NCBI RefSeq assembly: GCF_001665835.1
Contig: NZ_LZSX01000088.1
Coordinates: 1-64,000 of the forward strand
DNA from: Mycobacterium colombiense
Lineage (GTDB): Bacteria > Actinomycetota > Actinomycetes > Mycobacteriales > Mycobacteriaceae
DNA length: 64,000 nucleotides
Direction: 5' to 3'
Below, one piece after another: positions 1 through 8,499 of the stretch; the first letter of the stretch is position 1, and each line of letters opens with the position of its first letter. A program made the translations under genes and the position numbers. Under the pieces are notes generated by a model. That model ran no database searches. It had not been told where the DNA came from and saw only the letters and a program-made list of their open reading frames with translations.

Positions 1-654
1 GGGGATACGTATGCGAACGCGTCGCCGGATCTGTTCGACTTTTTGAACAACGCGGTGATCACCTCGCGCACGATCAATGCCCAGCAGAAGGATCTGGATC
101 AGGCGCTGTTGGCGGCGGCCGGGTTCGGCAATACCGGTGCGGATCTGTTCAACAAGGGTGGCCCGTACCTGGCGCGCGGCGCCGCCGACCTGATCCCGAC
201 GGCGCAGCTGCTGGACACCTACAGCCCGGAAATCTATTGCCTGATGCGCAGCGAACACGATGCGCTGCCCGCCACCGGTGCCTCCGAGGGCGGATTCAAC
301 GGCTACTCGTTGAACATGGACACCGAGGTGCTCTCCGGGCTGGGACTGATCGCGAACCCGGTGTCCGCGGTGCCCGTCATCGCGTCGCTGGTGGGCGGCA
401 TCGCCGGAGTGGTCGGCGGCGCGCCCAACCCCTATATCTATCCCGAGAACCTGCCGCGGGTGAACGCGCGTGGCGGGCCGGGCGGCGCCCCGGGATGCTG
501 GCAGAAGATCACCCGCGATCTGTGGCCCGCGCCCGAGCTGATCATGGACACCGGCAACAGCATCGCGCCCTACAACCACCTGGACACCGGATCGCCGTAT
601 GCGATCGAATACGTCTGGGGCCGCCAGGTCGGCGACAACACGATCAACCCGTAG
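1..654 (+). CDS. Mce family protein, MceA-type, C-terminal part (5' end outside window)
   Basis: The frame is open from the first base and gives 217 residues. Mce proteins are exported lipid/sterol-importer subunits whose hexameric barrels span the periplasm. The visible part is the C-terminal half that follows the MlaD-like domain. It contains the conserved PEIYCLMR segment and ends in YVWGRQVGDNTINP, the tail I associate with MceA rather than MceB-F. In mce operons mceA is followed by mceB with almost no gap. Here the stop is followed by noncoding sequence and a convergent transporter gene, so this copy is either an orphan mceA or the end of a broken operon. Upstream yrbE genes would lie outside the window. 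Confidence 0.85.
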   Translation, partial: GDTYANASPDLFDFLNNAVITSRTINAQQKDLDQALLAAAGFGNTGADLFNKGGPYLARGAADLIPTAQLLDTYSPEIYCLMRSEHDALPATGASEGGFNGYSLNMDTEVLSGLGLIANPVSAVPVIASLVGGIAGVVGGAPNPYIYPENLPRVNARGGPGGAPGCWQKITRDLWPAPELIMDTGNSIAPYNHLDTGSPYAIEYVWGRQVGDNTINP

Positions 655-715
655 GGAGTGCGCTGGTCGACGCCGGTTGTGAGAATGCTTACCAGGCAGC
701 CCAATTCGACCCGAC

Positions 716-1633
716 TCAAGCCTGGGAGGCCGCCTCCGCCCGAGCGCTGGCCTTCACGTCACGCCCCGCTCCGGCCGACATGGAGGCGGCCTCGCCGCGA
801 GCCAAGCCGACCGTCGCAACGATCACCACGACGAGCGTCACCGCGAGGACAAACCACTCCCAGCCGCCGGCTTGCAACGTCTCCGCGAGCACGATGATGC
901 CGAGGATCCCACCCACCACGGGCTTCGCCACGATGATCGTCGGCAGCGAGGCGGTGAGCGCGCCGGCTCGATAGGCCGATTGGTGATAGATCATTCCGGC
1001 GACCCCGCAGGACACCAGGGCGTACAGCTCGAAGCTTTGCCACACCTGCCCGGGGTGGTGTTCCAGGATGTCGACGACGCCCTTCATCAGGACCGCGAAC
1101 ACTGCTAACAAGGTGCCCGCCACCGCCGCCAGCAGCAGCGCCGCGACCGGGCGATCCGACCAGATACGCGCCCCCAGCAAACCCAGCAGCAACAGTGGGC
1201 CGATCACCACGGCCACCACGACCCACGTGTGCAGCGGCGCCCGCTGCTGGCCGCCGGTCGGGTCTCCGACCGCGATGAGCGCGGCCAGCGCCACCGCCAG
1301 CACCAGCGCCCAGGTCCACTCCCGCCGGGTGATGGGGTTACCGGTCATCCGCGTGTAGATCGGCAGGGCGAACAAGAGTGCCGTCACCTGCAACGACATC
1401 ACCAGCAATACCGAGCCCTTGTCCAGCGCGGCGGCCAGCAGTACGTAGCTGCCGATGTCGCCCAAACCGCCCAGCCACCAACGCTTGTCGCGCAGCAGCA
1501 TGCCGAACAGCGTCAGGTGGCCCACCCGTTTGTCGGTGACCTCCTGAGCGGAACGTTGCCGGACCACGTTGCCGATCGCGGACGCCAGCGCGGCGCACAG
1601 CGCGAGAACGGCCGCCAGATTCGCGTCCGACAT
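716..1633 (-). CDS. DMT (EamA-like) family transporter
   Basis: A protein of 305 aa with about ten hydrophobic segments and very few charged residues between them. This is the usual length and topology of drug/metabolite transporter family permeases. It has an N-terminal half (LAAVLALCAALASAIGNVVR start) and a C-terminal half ending in a run of Val/Ile, then a polar, Ala-rich tail of about 30 residues. The substrate cannot be read from sequence. The ATG is preceded on the minus strand by a purine-rich GAGG motif. It converges on the mceA-type gene and is transcribed alone. Family assignment is by overall composition, so subfamily is uncertain. Confidence 0.75.
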   Translation of the reverse strand: MSDANLAAVLALCAALASAIGNVVRQRSAQEVTDKRVGHLTLFGMLLRDKRWWLGGLGDIGSYVLLAAALDKGSVLLVMSLQVTALLFALPIYTRMTGNPITRREWTWALVLAVALAALIAVGDPTGGQQRAPLHTWVVVAVVIGPLLLLGLLGARIWSDRPVAALLLAAVAGTLLAVFAVLMKGVVDILEHHPGQVWQSFELYALVSCGVAGMIYHQSAYRAGALTASLPTIIVAKPVVGGILGIIVLAETLQAGGWEWFVLAVTLVVVIVATVGLARGEAASMSAGAGRDVKASARAEAASQA

Positions 1634-1746
1634 GGCATTACCTCCTCGCTGGGTGCGGTTGCGCTACTGATCCAATCTAGCCGCGCCCCGCGCGGGGGGC
1701 GTGCCGCAGGGTTGCCCGGGCGGCAGGGCGGGGTGGCCGGGACGCC

Positions 1747-2640
1747 TCAGAGCGGGAATTTCGTCCCGGTGAGCCGCTCGGAAAGTTCCCAAAGGGCGGT
1801 GGCGGTGCCGGCGCGCTTTGCCGGCCAGTTGCGCCACGTCGGCTGGGTGCGGCCGTACAGTCCGAATCGCGGGCCGACGAAGGTGTCGCCCGGCAAATCC
1901 TGCGAGACCGCGTACAACGTCTGGCGGGCGCCGAAGTCGGCGTCGGTGGACACGATCCGGTCGACCGCCAGGACCGCCGCGTCGCCCAGCTTGCGGCCGG
2001 AGTTTCCCTGCAGGTTGGTGTGCGACCAGCCGGGGTGGGCGGCCAGCGCGCGCAGCGACGTGGGGACGCCGTCCAAGCGCCGCTGCAGCTCCTTGGTGAA
2101 CAGCAGGTTGGCCAGCTTCGACTGGCTGTAGGCCAGCCAGGCCGAATACGGCCGGGACTGAAAGTTGAGGTCTTTGAGGCTGATGTAACCGAAATGGTGC
2201 ATCAGCGAGGACACCGTCACCACGCGGTCGGTCAGCTTGGGCAACAGCAGGTTGGTCAACGCGAAGTGGCCGAGGTGGTTGGTGCCGATCTGGCCCTCGA
2301 AGCCGTCGACGGTGACCGCGTGCTTGGTGGCCATGATGCCGGCGTTGTTGATCAAGACGTCGACCGATTCGATGTCCTCGGCAAAGCGCCGCACAGCGGA
2401 CAGGTCTTGCAGGTCGAGCTGGCGCACCTCGGCTGTCCCGGCCGTCCTCCCGGTTGCCGAACCGGTCATGCGTGCGGCGGCGGCCCGGCCCTTGTCGGTG
2501 TTGCGGACGGCCAGGATGACGTGGCCGCCGACCCGAACCAACTCGCGGGCGGTGATCTCGCCCAGCCCGGCGTTGGCCCCGGTGATGATGACGGTTCGTC
2601 CGGCGAACGAGGGCAGCTCCGCTGCGGTCCAATCGGGCAT
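1747..2640 (-). CDS. SDR family NAD(P)-dependent oxidoreductase
   Basis: A 297-aa classical-fold short-chain dehydrogenase of the retinol-dehydrogenase-like type. Cofactor motif TGANAGLG at residues 20-27, NNAG at 98-101, a catalytic serine around 144-145 and YSQSK (Tyr171, Lys175) are all present, so it should be active. An upstream in-frame extension of 56 codons exists, but the MPDWTAAELP start fits the family and leaves only a short N-terminal arm. Mycobacteria carry several close paralogues of unknown substrate. It is divergent from the lipid kinase gene, with a GGGTAT element between them at 2735-2740. Confidence 0.88.
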   Translation of the reverse strand: MPDWTAAELPSFAGRTVIITGANAGLGEITARELVRVGGHVILAVRNTDKGRAAAARMTGSATGRTAGTAEVRQLDLQDLSAVRRFAEDIESVDVLINNAGIMATKHAVTVDGFEGQIGTNHLGHFALTNLLLPKLTDRVVTVSSLMHHFGYISLKDLNFQSRPYSAWLAYSQSKLANLLFTKELQRRLDGVPTSLRALAAHPGWSHTNLQGNSGRKLGDAAVLAVDRIVSTDADFGARQTLYAVSQDLPGDTFVGPRFGLYGRTQPTWRNWPAKRAGTATALWELSERLTGTKFPL

Positions 2641-2751
2641 GGCAAACACCCTAACTTCGCAATTGCGACGGGGGTCTCCGGGCCGCGGCGTCGTGCGGCC
2701 GTGTGCGGGAGCGTTACTGGTGCACCGGTACGCCCGGGTATCGTGCCTGGG

Positions 2752-2835
2752 ATGACCAGCGAGATCCCACCTGAGCGATTGCCCGAAGGGCGGAATTTTG
2801 TCGGGCACGCATCGGGGATCGCCGGATGTATCTAG
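2752..2835 (+). CDS. possible 27-aa upstream ORF overlapping the lipid kinase start
   Basis: An ATG at 2752 opens a frame of 27 residues (MTSEIPPERLPEGRNFVGHA, then seven more residues) whose TAG stop at 2833-2835 lies inside the first codons of the kinase gene that starts at 2826. A GGGTAT hexamer sits 11 bases before the ATG. That spacing also occurs at three other genes in this window with short leaders, but no GTTT box lies at the SigF distance here. Translation would deliver ribosomes onto the kinase start. It is short, with no homology that I recognise, so it may not be translated. Confidence 0.3.
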   Translation: MTSEIPPERLPEGRNFVGHASGIAGCI

Positions 2836-3818
2836 GCGTCATCGTCAATCCGAAAGCGCGGAAGAATCGCGCCGCTTCCGCCGACCGCATCGCCGAACTG
2901 CGTCGCATCGTCGGCTCCCGCGGCGAGGTCCACGAGACCAACTCGATCGAAGAGCTTCGCGACGCCATCCGCCAGCTCGCGCCACGGGTCAGCCACCTGG
3001 TGGGCGACGGCGGTGACGGCGCACTGCACTGGTTGATCAACGAGATCGAGCGCTGCATCAGCGATCCGCAACGCTGGCCCGCGTTCGTCCCGACCAATGG
3101 CGGCAGCGTCAACGCCGTCGCACGCAAGGCCCGGGTGCGCGGGCGGCCCGAAGGGATCATCCGTGCGCTGACCGCCGCCGCCGAGGCGGATCGACCACCG
3201 CCCGACGTGAGCCTGGACACGTTGGTGCTCGACGGCGAAACCGCCGACGGCGCGGCGTTTCACCGGCTCTGCTTCGGGCTGGCGGCCGGCGGCGTCGGAA
3301 ACCGGTTCTACGACCGGTATTACGACTCACCCGATCACGGCCGGCTGGCCGTCGCCCGGGTGATCGGCCGCAGCTTCGGCGACTACATCACCTCCAAGGT
3401 CGCCCCCGGCCGCGTCAAGACGCCGAATTACGCCTCCATCCTGTTCACTCCGACGCGAGCGCGCGTGGTCATCGACGGCGACGAGGTCCCGTCGCGCACG
3501 CACAGCCTGCTGCACGCCGGCGCGATCGACCTGCGTATCGGTGGCCCATTTCGGTTGTTCCCCAAGGCTTCCGAGCCCGGTGCGCTGCATTTTCAGGCCG
3601 GAAACCTGCGGCCATCCAGGATCGTGGCGCAGCTCCCGACGGCCCTGACCAACGGCATGCTGCGCGGCGAAGGGCTACGCGATGTCATCGGCCACGAGAT
3701 GATCATCGAAGCCGAGGACGAGCCGCTGTCGCCCATCATCGACGGCGAGCGTTTCCTCGGCATCGTGAAACTTGTGGCCCGCGCGGGCCCGCGGATCCGC
3801 ATCGCCCGGCCCACGTAG
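2826..3818 (+). CDS. diacylglycerol kinase-like lipid kinase
   Basis: A 330-aa soluble protein with the DAGK catalytic fold. It starts MYLGVIVNPKAR, has the nucleotide loop GDGGDGAL at residues 60-67 (family GGDGT) and TNGGSVNAVA at 90-99 (family GTGND). The expected product is a phosphorylated lipid such as phosphatidate or a related polyprenyl/sphingoid phosphate; the substrate is not readable. The ATG sits just after a GGGGATCGCCGG stretch and overlaps the end of a small upstream ORF. A hairpin with a TTCG loop starts at the last base of the stop codon, so the gene probably ends a transcript. The GGDGT to GGDGA change is mild. Confidence 0.8.
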   Translation: MYLGVIVNPKARKNRAASADRIAELRRIVGSRGEVHETNSIEELRDAIRQLAPRVSHLVGDGGDGALHWLINEIERCISDPQRWPAFVPTNGGSVNAVARKARVRGRPEGIIRALTAAAEADRPPPDVSLDTLVLDGETADGAAFHRLCFGLAAGGVGNRFYDRYYDSPDHGRLAVARVIGRSFGDYITSKVAPGRVKTPNYASILFTPTRARVVIDGDEVPSRTHSLLHAGAIDLRIGGPFRLFPKASEPGALHFQAGNLRPSRIVAQLPTALTNGMLRGEGLRDVIGHEMIIEAEDEPLSPIIDGERFLGIVKLVARAGPRIRIARPT

Positions 3819-3833
3819 CCGGCTTCGGCCGGC
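3818..3833 (+). terminator. hairpin with TTCG tetraloop after the lipid kinase
   Basis: GCCGGC-TTCG-GCCGGC forms a perfect 6-bp stem with a stable TTCG loop beginning at the last base of the kinase stop codon. No T-run follows, as is common for mycobacterial terminators. Confidence 0.55.
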
Positions 3834-4293
3834 GCCCGTCGCGCGGATCGGCCCGGCAAGCTGCTGGTGCGGCGGCGCGGCCGGCTCCGACTGCTTGCCG
3901 GGTCGCCGAACCGCGTCAGAAATTGCGCTTTTCGCTTTGCAATATCGTCAATAGGGGTGACGAAGGTAAAAGTCTTATTTTGAGTCGGGTGCGCGTTGGA
4001 TGGCGAATAGTAAATGTGTGAATTCGTAGATACGTAGTTCAGTATTTCATGTCGAAGATCGGACGTAATGCCTGGTCACTCATCACTGAGATACTGAAGT
4101 ACGTATGCGCGTAGATCAGCATCCGTGCAATTAATTTCGGCTTCTAAGTTTATCCTGTGAATGTAGTGTGCGATGGCCATTAATGCTGGTCGACGTTTTG
4201 CTCGGGGCGGGCGCAGGGCGCTACATTGGTTTTATATTCACGACGGAAGTCGCTCTCGGGCTAAGCCAACCTGGAAGGGGGATCACTCCTACG
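3834..4293. other. AT-rich noncoding region upstream of the acyl-AMP ligase operon
   Basis: Of these 460 bases, the part from about 3915 to 4170 is clearly richer in A+T than the surrounding genome, with runs such as TAAAAGTCTTATTTTGAG. I find no credible gene. A longer in-frame extension of the ligase (from 4168) would put unrelated residues before a typical family N-terminus, so I treat the stretch as control DNA or as acquired sequence. It contains the paired dyads at 4030-4106. Confidence 0.6.
4030..4106. promoter_or_regulatory. paired 16-bp dyads, candidate operators for the downstream operon
   Basis: ATACGTAGTTCAGTAT (4030-4045) and ATACTGAAGTACGTAT (4091-4106) are reverse complements of each other with one mismatch. 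Each is also partly self-palindromic (ATAC-N8-GTAT). Centres are 61 bp apart, close to six helical turns, an arrangement suited to a dimeric repressor bound at two sites. The bound factor is unknown; no TetR or MarR gene lies next to it. Confidence 0.5.
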
Positions 4294-7200
4294 ATGGAGA
4301 CGCTGATCGATTACCTGCAGATGTGGGAAGCGCAGAAGCCGGACCAGACCCTTTTCCGGTTTGTCGACGCCGACGGCCGCGAACTCGAGCACTACACCTA
4401 CCAGGCCTTCGCCGAACGCACCCGCGAGCTGGCCGCCTACCTGTCCCAAGAGGCCGGCCTCAAGTCGGGCGATCGTGCGCTGCTGGTCTACCCGCCCGGT
4501 CTGGAGATGATCGCGGCGCTGTATGCGTGCGCGCGCATCGGGGTGATCGCCGTTCCGGTCAGCCCTCCCTTGCCGATGTCCTTCGATTCCGGACTCGCCA
4601 AGCTCAGCTTCGTCGCCCGCGACTGCCGGGCCGTGGCCGTGCTGTCGACGAAGCAGTTCGAGTACGACTTCCGCCAGCTGCTGGGCCAGCGCCCTGGCGA
4701 GCAGGTCTGGACGGGCGGCTCCGACGCAGGCCTGCCGGAGCTGCCGTGGTACGCGACCGACGGCGCGCAGGACTTCGGCGGCGCCCCGGTCGCGGACACT
4801 CCCGGCGAGGTGCTCTTCCTGCAGTACACATCGGGCTCTACCAGCGACCCCAAGGGTGTGATCGTCACCCACGCCAACATCATCGCCAACGGTTTCGCCT
4901 TCAGCGGCGGCGAAGTGGTCGTGGCCTCCTGGCTGCCGCAACACCACGACATGGGGTTGATCTCGGCCTACATGTTCGTCGTGCTGCTGGGCGGGACCAC
5001 ACATGCGATGTCGCCCCTGGACTTCCTCGCCCGGCCGTCGTCCTGGCTTCGGCTGATCAGCGACGTGCACGCCACGCACACGCCGGGACCCAACTTCGCG
5101 CTCGAGTACTGCCTGCGCGAGGACAAGCTGCCCGCCTCCGAATTGGCCGGCGTCGACCTGATCAGTCTCGAATGCATCGTGGTGGGCGCAGAGCCGCTGC
5201 GCGCCAACACCTTCGCTCGCTTCCGGCAGCGGTTCGCCGAGTACGGTCTGCGGCCCGAGGCGCTGACCGGCGCTTACGGCATGGCCGAATTCACCCTGAC
5301 CGTGTCGATCCGCGGGCGCCAGACCATTGCGGTGAACAAGCGTGGGCTGGAGAAGAACATCGCTCGTGTCGAAAAGGCGCTGCCCGAAAACAGCAACCAG
5401 GTCACGTTGGTCAGCTGCGGCAAGCCCATCGAGGGAGCCCTGGTTCGCATCGTCGATCCGGATTCGCGGCAGGCGTTGCCCGACGGCCGGGTCGGTGAGG
5501 TCTGGCTGGCCGGACTTTCCAAGGGGGCCGGGTATTGGAACCGACCGGAGCTCACCGCGGAGATTTTCGGCGCACGCGTCGCCGGCGATGACGAGCACAC
5601 CTACCTGCGGACCGGCGATCTGGGCTTCCTTTACGAAGGCGAGCTGTTCGTCTGCGGCCGTAGCAAGGACCTGATCATCGTCCGCGGCGTCAACTGCTAC
5701 CCCTCCGACATCGAAGCCGTCGTCGAGCGCACCGCCGCGCAGGTCCGTAAGGGCTGCATCGCCGCCTTCTCTGTCGAGCACGATGAGTCCGAAGCGCTGA
5801 TCGTCGTCGCCGAGGTGCGTGACGAGCACAACCTTCCGGACGCCAAGGCCGTGGCCCGCGCGATCCGGCGGCACTGCCACATCGACCCGCACGCGATCGT
5901 GTTCGCACCGCCGCGCAGCATTCCCAAGACCACGTCGGGCAAGATCCGGCGCTCGTCGACACGCCAGCTGTGGCTGGACGACAAGCTACCCACCTTCACC
6001 AGCTGGATCAACCAGTCGGCCAACCGGACTCACGATGGCCTGGCTGCCGGCGCGGGTCCGCTGGAGCGCTTCCGCAATCTCATCGAGAGCTACGACCTCA
6101 GCGGCGACGAGGACTGCTCCTTCGCCGATCTGGGCATCGACTCGCTGGCGCTGGCCGAACTCCGCACCGACCTGCAGGCGCTGCTGGAGGAGAACGGCGC
6201 GGGGGAGCTGGCCGAAGAGGTGAACACCCGCCTGTTGCAGCGGCTGACGGTGTCCGAATTCTTCGGGCTGATAAGCCAATTCGGCGAGGGATCCGGGCAG
6301 CCGCTCGAAGCCCTGCGCCGGGCGCTGGATCAGATCTCCGCCGAGTACGAGGCCCACGAGGCCGCCCAGATGCGCGCCGACGCGGCACTGCCGCTGCCGG
6401 AACTGGCACCCGCGCGGCCGGGTGAGCCCACCGACCTCCTGCTCACTGGGGCGACCGGCTTCCTGGGGCCGTTCCTGGTGAGCAGCCTGCTGATGCGGAC
6501 CTCCTACACGGTGCACGCCCTGGTGCGCGCCACGGACGCCGCGCACGGCCTGGACCGCATCGTCGCATCGCTGCGCCGCGCCCAGCTGTGGACGCCGGCG
6601 CTGGAAGCCGACGTCCGCGCACGGGTCCGCATCATCTGCGGCGATCTCGCCGAGCCCGCGCTGGGCATCGGTGAGGCGGCCTTCCAACAGCTGGCGCAGC
6701 ACGTCGACGCCGTCGTGCACAACGGCGCGCTGGTCAACTACGTCCGCACCTACGATGCCCTGCGCCCCGCCAACGTGGAGGGCACCCGCGAGCTGTTGCG
6801 GCTGGCAATGACCAACCACCGCAAGGCTTTCCACCTCGTCTCCAGCACATTCATCTACGGCTGGAGTACCGAGCCGGTGGTCGGGGAGTGGGACGCCAAC
6901 GAAAAGATGGCCGGCCTGGACTTCGGCTACTCGCAGACCAAGTGGGTCGGCGAGCAGCTGGCACTGGCCGCGCAGCGCAAGGGACTCGACGTCCGCATCT
7001 ACCGGCCCTCGCTGATCTCGCCGACCCGCGCGGGCTTCGGCAGCCAGGACGACATCCTGGTGCGGCTGACGGCGTTCATGATCGAGCACGGCGTCGCCGT
7101 CAACGCGCTCAACCAGATCAGTCTGCTGCCGGCGGACTTGATCGCGGATCACATCGTCACGCTGATGGGCCTGCCGGACGAGTCGGGCAGCGTCTTCAAC

Positions 7201-7554
7201 ATGACCGCGGACGACTACTACAACCTCACCGACGTCACCAGGATCCTGTCCGAGCGGTACGGGTATCGCTTCGAGTACCACGACATCCCGTCGTTCACCG
7301 AGCAGCTGAACCGCCGCTGCACGCCGAACGACCAGATGTACCCGCTGGTCGACTTCCTCACCCGGTCGGCGGACAAGATCGCGGCGATGCGGGACAAGCG
7401 CTACGACAACACGCAGTACCGCCACCGGCGGGAGCTGACGAATGTCGGGCTGCGCGAGCCGGCCCTGACCGAAACGGTCGATCATCTGGTCCGGTTCCTG
7501 CGCAGCGAGCGTTTGATCACTGAGGTGGAGGACGAGGCGCAGCGCAGCGCCTAG
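4294..7554 (+). CDS. fatty acyl-AMP ligase - acyl carrier - thioester reductase fusion
   Basis: A 1086-aa three-domain enzyme. Residues about 1-590 form a fatty acyl-AMP ligase: ATP loop YTSGSTSDPKG (178-188), WLPQHHDMGLIS and the C-terminal GRSKDLIIVRGVNCYPSDIE. An acyl carrier domain follows with the phosphopantetheine serine in DLGIDSLALAEL (Ser617). Residues about 710-1080 are a thioester-reductase NAD(P) domain with TGATGFLG and YSQTK. Expected chemistry: activate a fatty acid, load it on its own carrier and release it reductively as aldehyde or alcohol. It resembles carboxylic acid reductase in layout, but the adenylation half is FAAL-like. The start is ATG at 4294 after GGAAGGGGGA. First gene of a four-gene operon; the natural substrate is unknown. 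Confidence 0.9.
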   Translation: METLIDYLQMWEAQKPDQTLFRFVDADGRELEHYTYQAFAERTRELAAYLSQEAGLKSGDRALLVYPPGLEMIAALYACARIGVIAVPVSPPLPMSFDSGLAKLSFVARDCRAVAVLSTKQFEYDFRQLLGQRPGEQVWTGGSDAGLPELPWYATDGAQDFGGAPVADTPGEVLFLQYTSGSTSDPKGVIVTHANIIANGFAFSGGEVVVASWLPQHHDMGLISAYMFVVLLGGTTHAMSPLDFLARPSSWLRLISDVHATHTPGPNFALEYCLREDKLPASELAGVDLISLECIVVGAEPLRANTFARFRQRFAEYGLRPEALTGAYGMAEFTLTVSIRGRQTIAVNKRGLEKNIARVEKALPENSNQVTLVSCGKPIEGALVRIVDPDSRQALPDGRVGEVWLAGLSKGAGYWNRPELTAEIFGARVAGDDEHTYLRTGDLGFLYEGELFVCGRSKDLIIVRGVNCYPSDIEAVVERTAAQVRKGCIAAFSVEHDESEALIVVAEVRDEHNLPDAKAVARAIRRHCHIDPHAIVFAPPRSIPKTTSGKIRRSSTRQLWLDDKLPTFTSWINQSANRTHDGLAAGAGPLERFRNLIESYDLSGDEDCSFADLGIDSLALAELRTDLQALLEENGAGELAEEVNTRLLQRLTVSEFFGLISQFGEGSGQPLEALRRALDQISAEYEAHEAAQMRADAALPLPELAPARPGEPTDLLLTGATGFLGPFLVSSLLMRTSYTVHALVRATDAAHGLDRIVASLRRAQLWTPALEADVRARVRIICGDLAEPALGIGEAAFQQLAQHVDAVVHNGALVNYVRTYDALRPANVEGTRELLRLAMTNHRKAFHLVSSTFIYGWSTEPVVGEWDANEKMAGLDFGYSQTKWVGEQLALAAQRKGLDVRIYRPSLISPTRAGFGSQDDILVRLTAFMIEHGVAVNALNQISLLPADLIADHIVTLMGLPDESGSVFNMTADDYYNLTDVTRILSERYGYRFEYHDIPSFTEQLNRRCTPNDQMYPLVDFLTRSADKIAAMRDKRYDNTQYRHRRELTNVGLREPALTETVDHLVRFLRSERLITEVEDEAQRSA

Positions 7555-7588
7555 CCTTAGGATCTGGCGACGGAAAGGGGTGGCGACG

Positions 7589-8497
7589 ATGTTCACCGTC
7601 GATGACAAGGCAACGGGCCCGCACGACGCTTCGCTCGACCACGAGCGGATTGTCCTGCAGGCGCGTGACGTCGACTTCGACTGGTCGACGCTGCCGTTCT
7701 ACTACGTCCCCAACGAGCCCTTCACCACCCACTTCTGCAACGTGCTGCACCTGTTGCTGCCGGCGGGTGAGGAGTTCATCGTCGAGGCCTTCAAGGACAC
7801 CTTGCCGCTGATCAAAGACGATCAACTGCGGCGCGATGTGCAGGGATTCATCAGCCAGGAGGCCATGCATTCCCAGGCGCACGCGGGGGTGCTCGGACAT
7901 TTCGCGGTCAAAGACATCGACGTGACCCCGTTCACCGACCAAATGCGTTGGCTGTTCACCCAACTCATCGGCGACCGGCCGCGGTGGAGTCCGCGCCGGC
8001 GCCAAAGCTGGTTGCTCGAGCGGGTATCGATGGTGGCCGCACTCGAGCACTACACCGCCATCCTGGGCGAATGGATTCTCGACACCCCGCAGCACGACGC
8101 CATGGGCACCGACCCGGTGATGCTGGATCTGTTGCGCTGGCACGGCGCCGAGGAAGTCGAGCACAAAGCGGTCGCCTTCGACACCATGAAGCATCTGCGC
8201 GCGGGGTACTGGCGGCAGGTGCGCACCCAGCTGCTGATCACACCGGCGCTGCTGTGGTTGTTCGTCCGCGGCGTGCGGTTCATGTACTCCGTCGACCCCT
8301 ACCTGCCGCCCGGCACCAAGCCGCGCTGGCGGGACTACTTCCGCGCTGCACGCCGGGGTTTGGTGCCCGGGCCATTCCAGTTCCTGCGGGTCATCGGCGC
8401 CTACTACACCCCGAGTTTCCATCCCTCCCAGCTGGGCGGGGTGGGCCGCGCGGTCGACTACCTGGCCCGCTCACCCGCGGCCCGCGCGTCGCACTGA
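7589..8497 (+). CDS. ferritin-like diiron protein (PF10118-type 'metal-dependent hydrolase')
   Basis: A 302-aa soluble helical protein. It carries the spaced acidic/His set of a diiron four-helix bundle: Glu in EEFIVEAFKD (61-70), EAMHSQAH (91-98), ALEHYTAILGEW (151-162) and GAEEVEHK (187-193). The family is usually named predicted metal-dependent hydrolase, but this residue pattern suggests an oxygen-activating diiron centre. It lies 34 bases after the FAAL fusion, and two genes upstream of a 2Fe-2S reductase that could supply electrons. I infer an oxygenase acting on the carrier-bound or released acyl product. ATG at 7589 is chosen over GTG at 7580 because GGAAAGGGG ends right at the GTG. 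Confidence 0.75.
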   Translation: MFTVDDKATGPHDASLDHERIVLQARDVDFDWSTLPFYYVPNEPFTTHFCNVLHLLLPAGEEFIVEAFKDTLPLIKDDQLRRDVQGFISQEAMHSQAHAGVLGHFAVKDIDVTPFTDQMRWLFTQLIGDRPRWSPRRRQSWLLERVSMVAALEHYTAILGEWILDTPQHDAMGTDPVMLDLLRWHGAEEVEHKAVAFDTMKHLRAGYWRQVRTQLLITPALLWLFVRGVRFMYSVDPYLPPGTKPRWRDYFRAARRGLVPGPFQFLRVIGAYYTPSFHPSQLGGVGRAVDYLARSPAARASH

Positions 8498-8499
8498 CG

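Noticed and set aside
4261..7608. Two long antisense frames (543 and 540 codons) under the FAAL fusion
   Set aside because: No domain pattern; the plus strand shows clear catalytic motifs along its full length.
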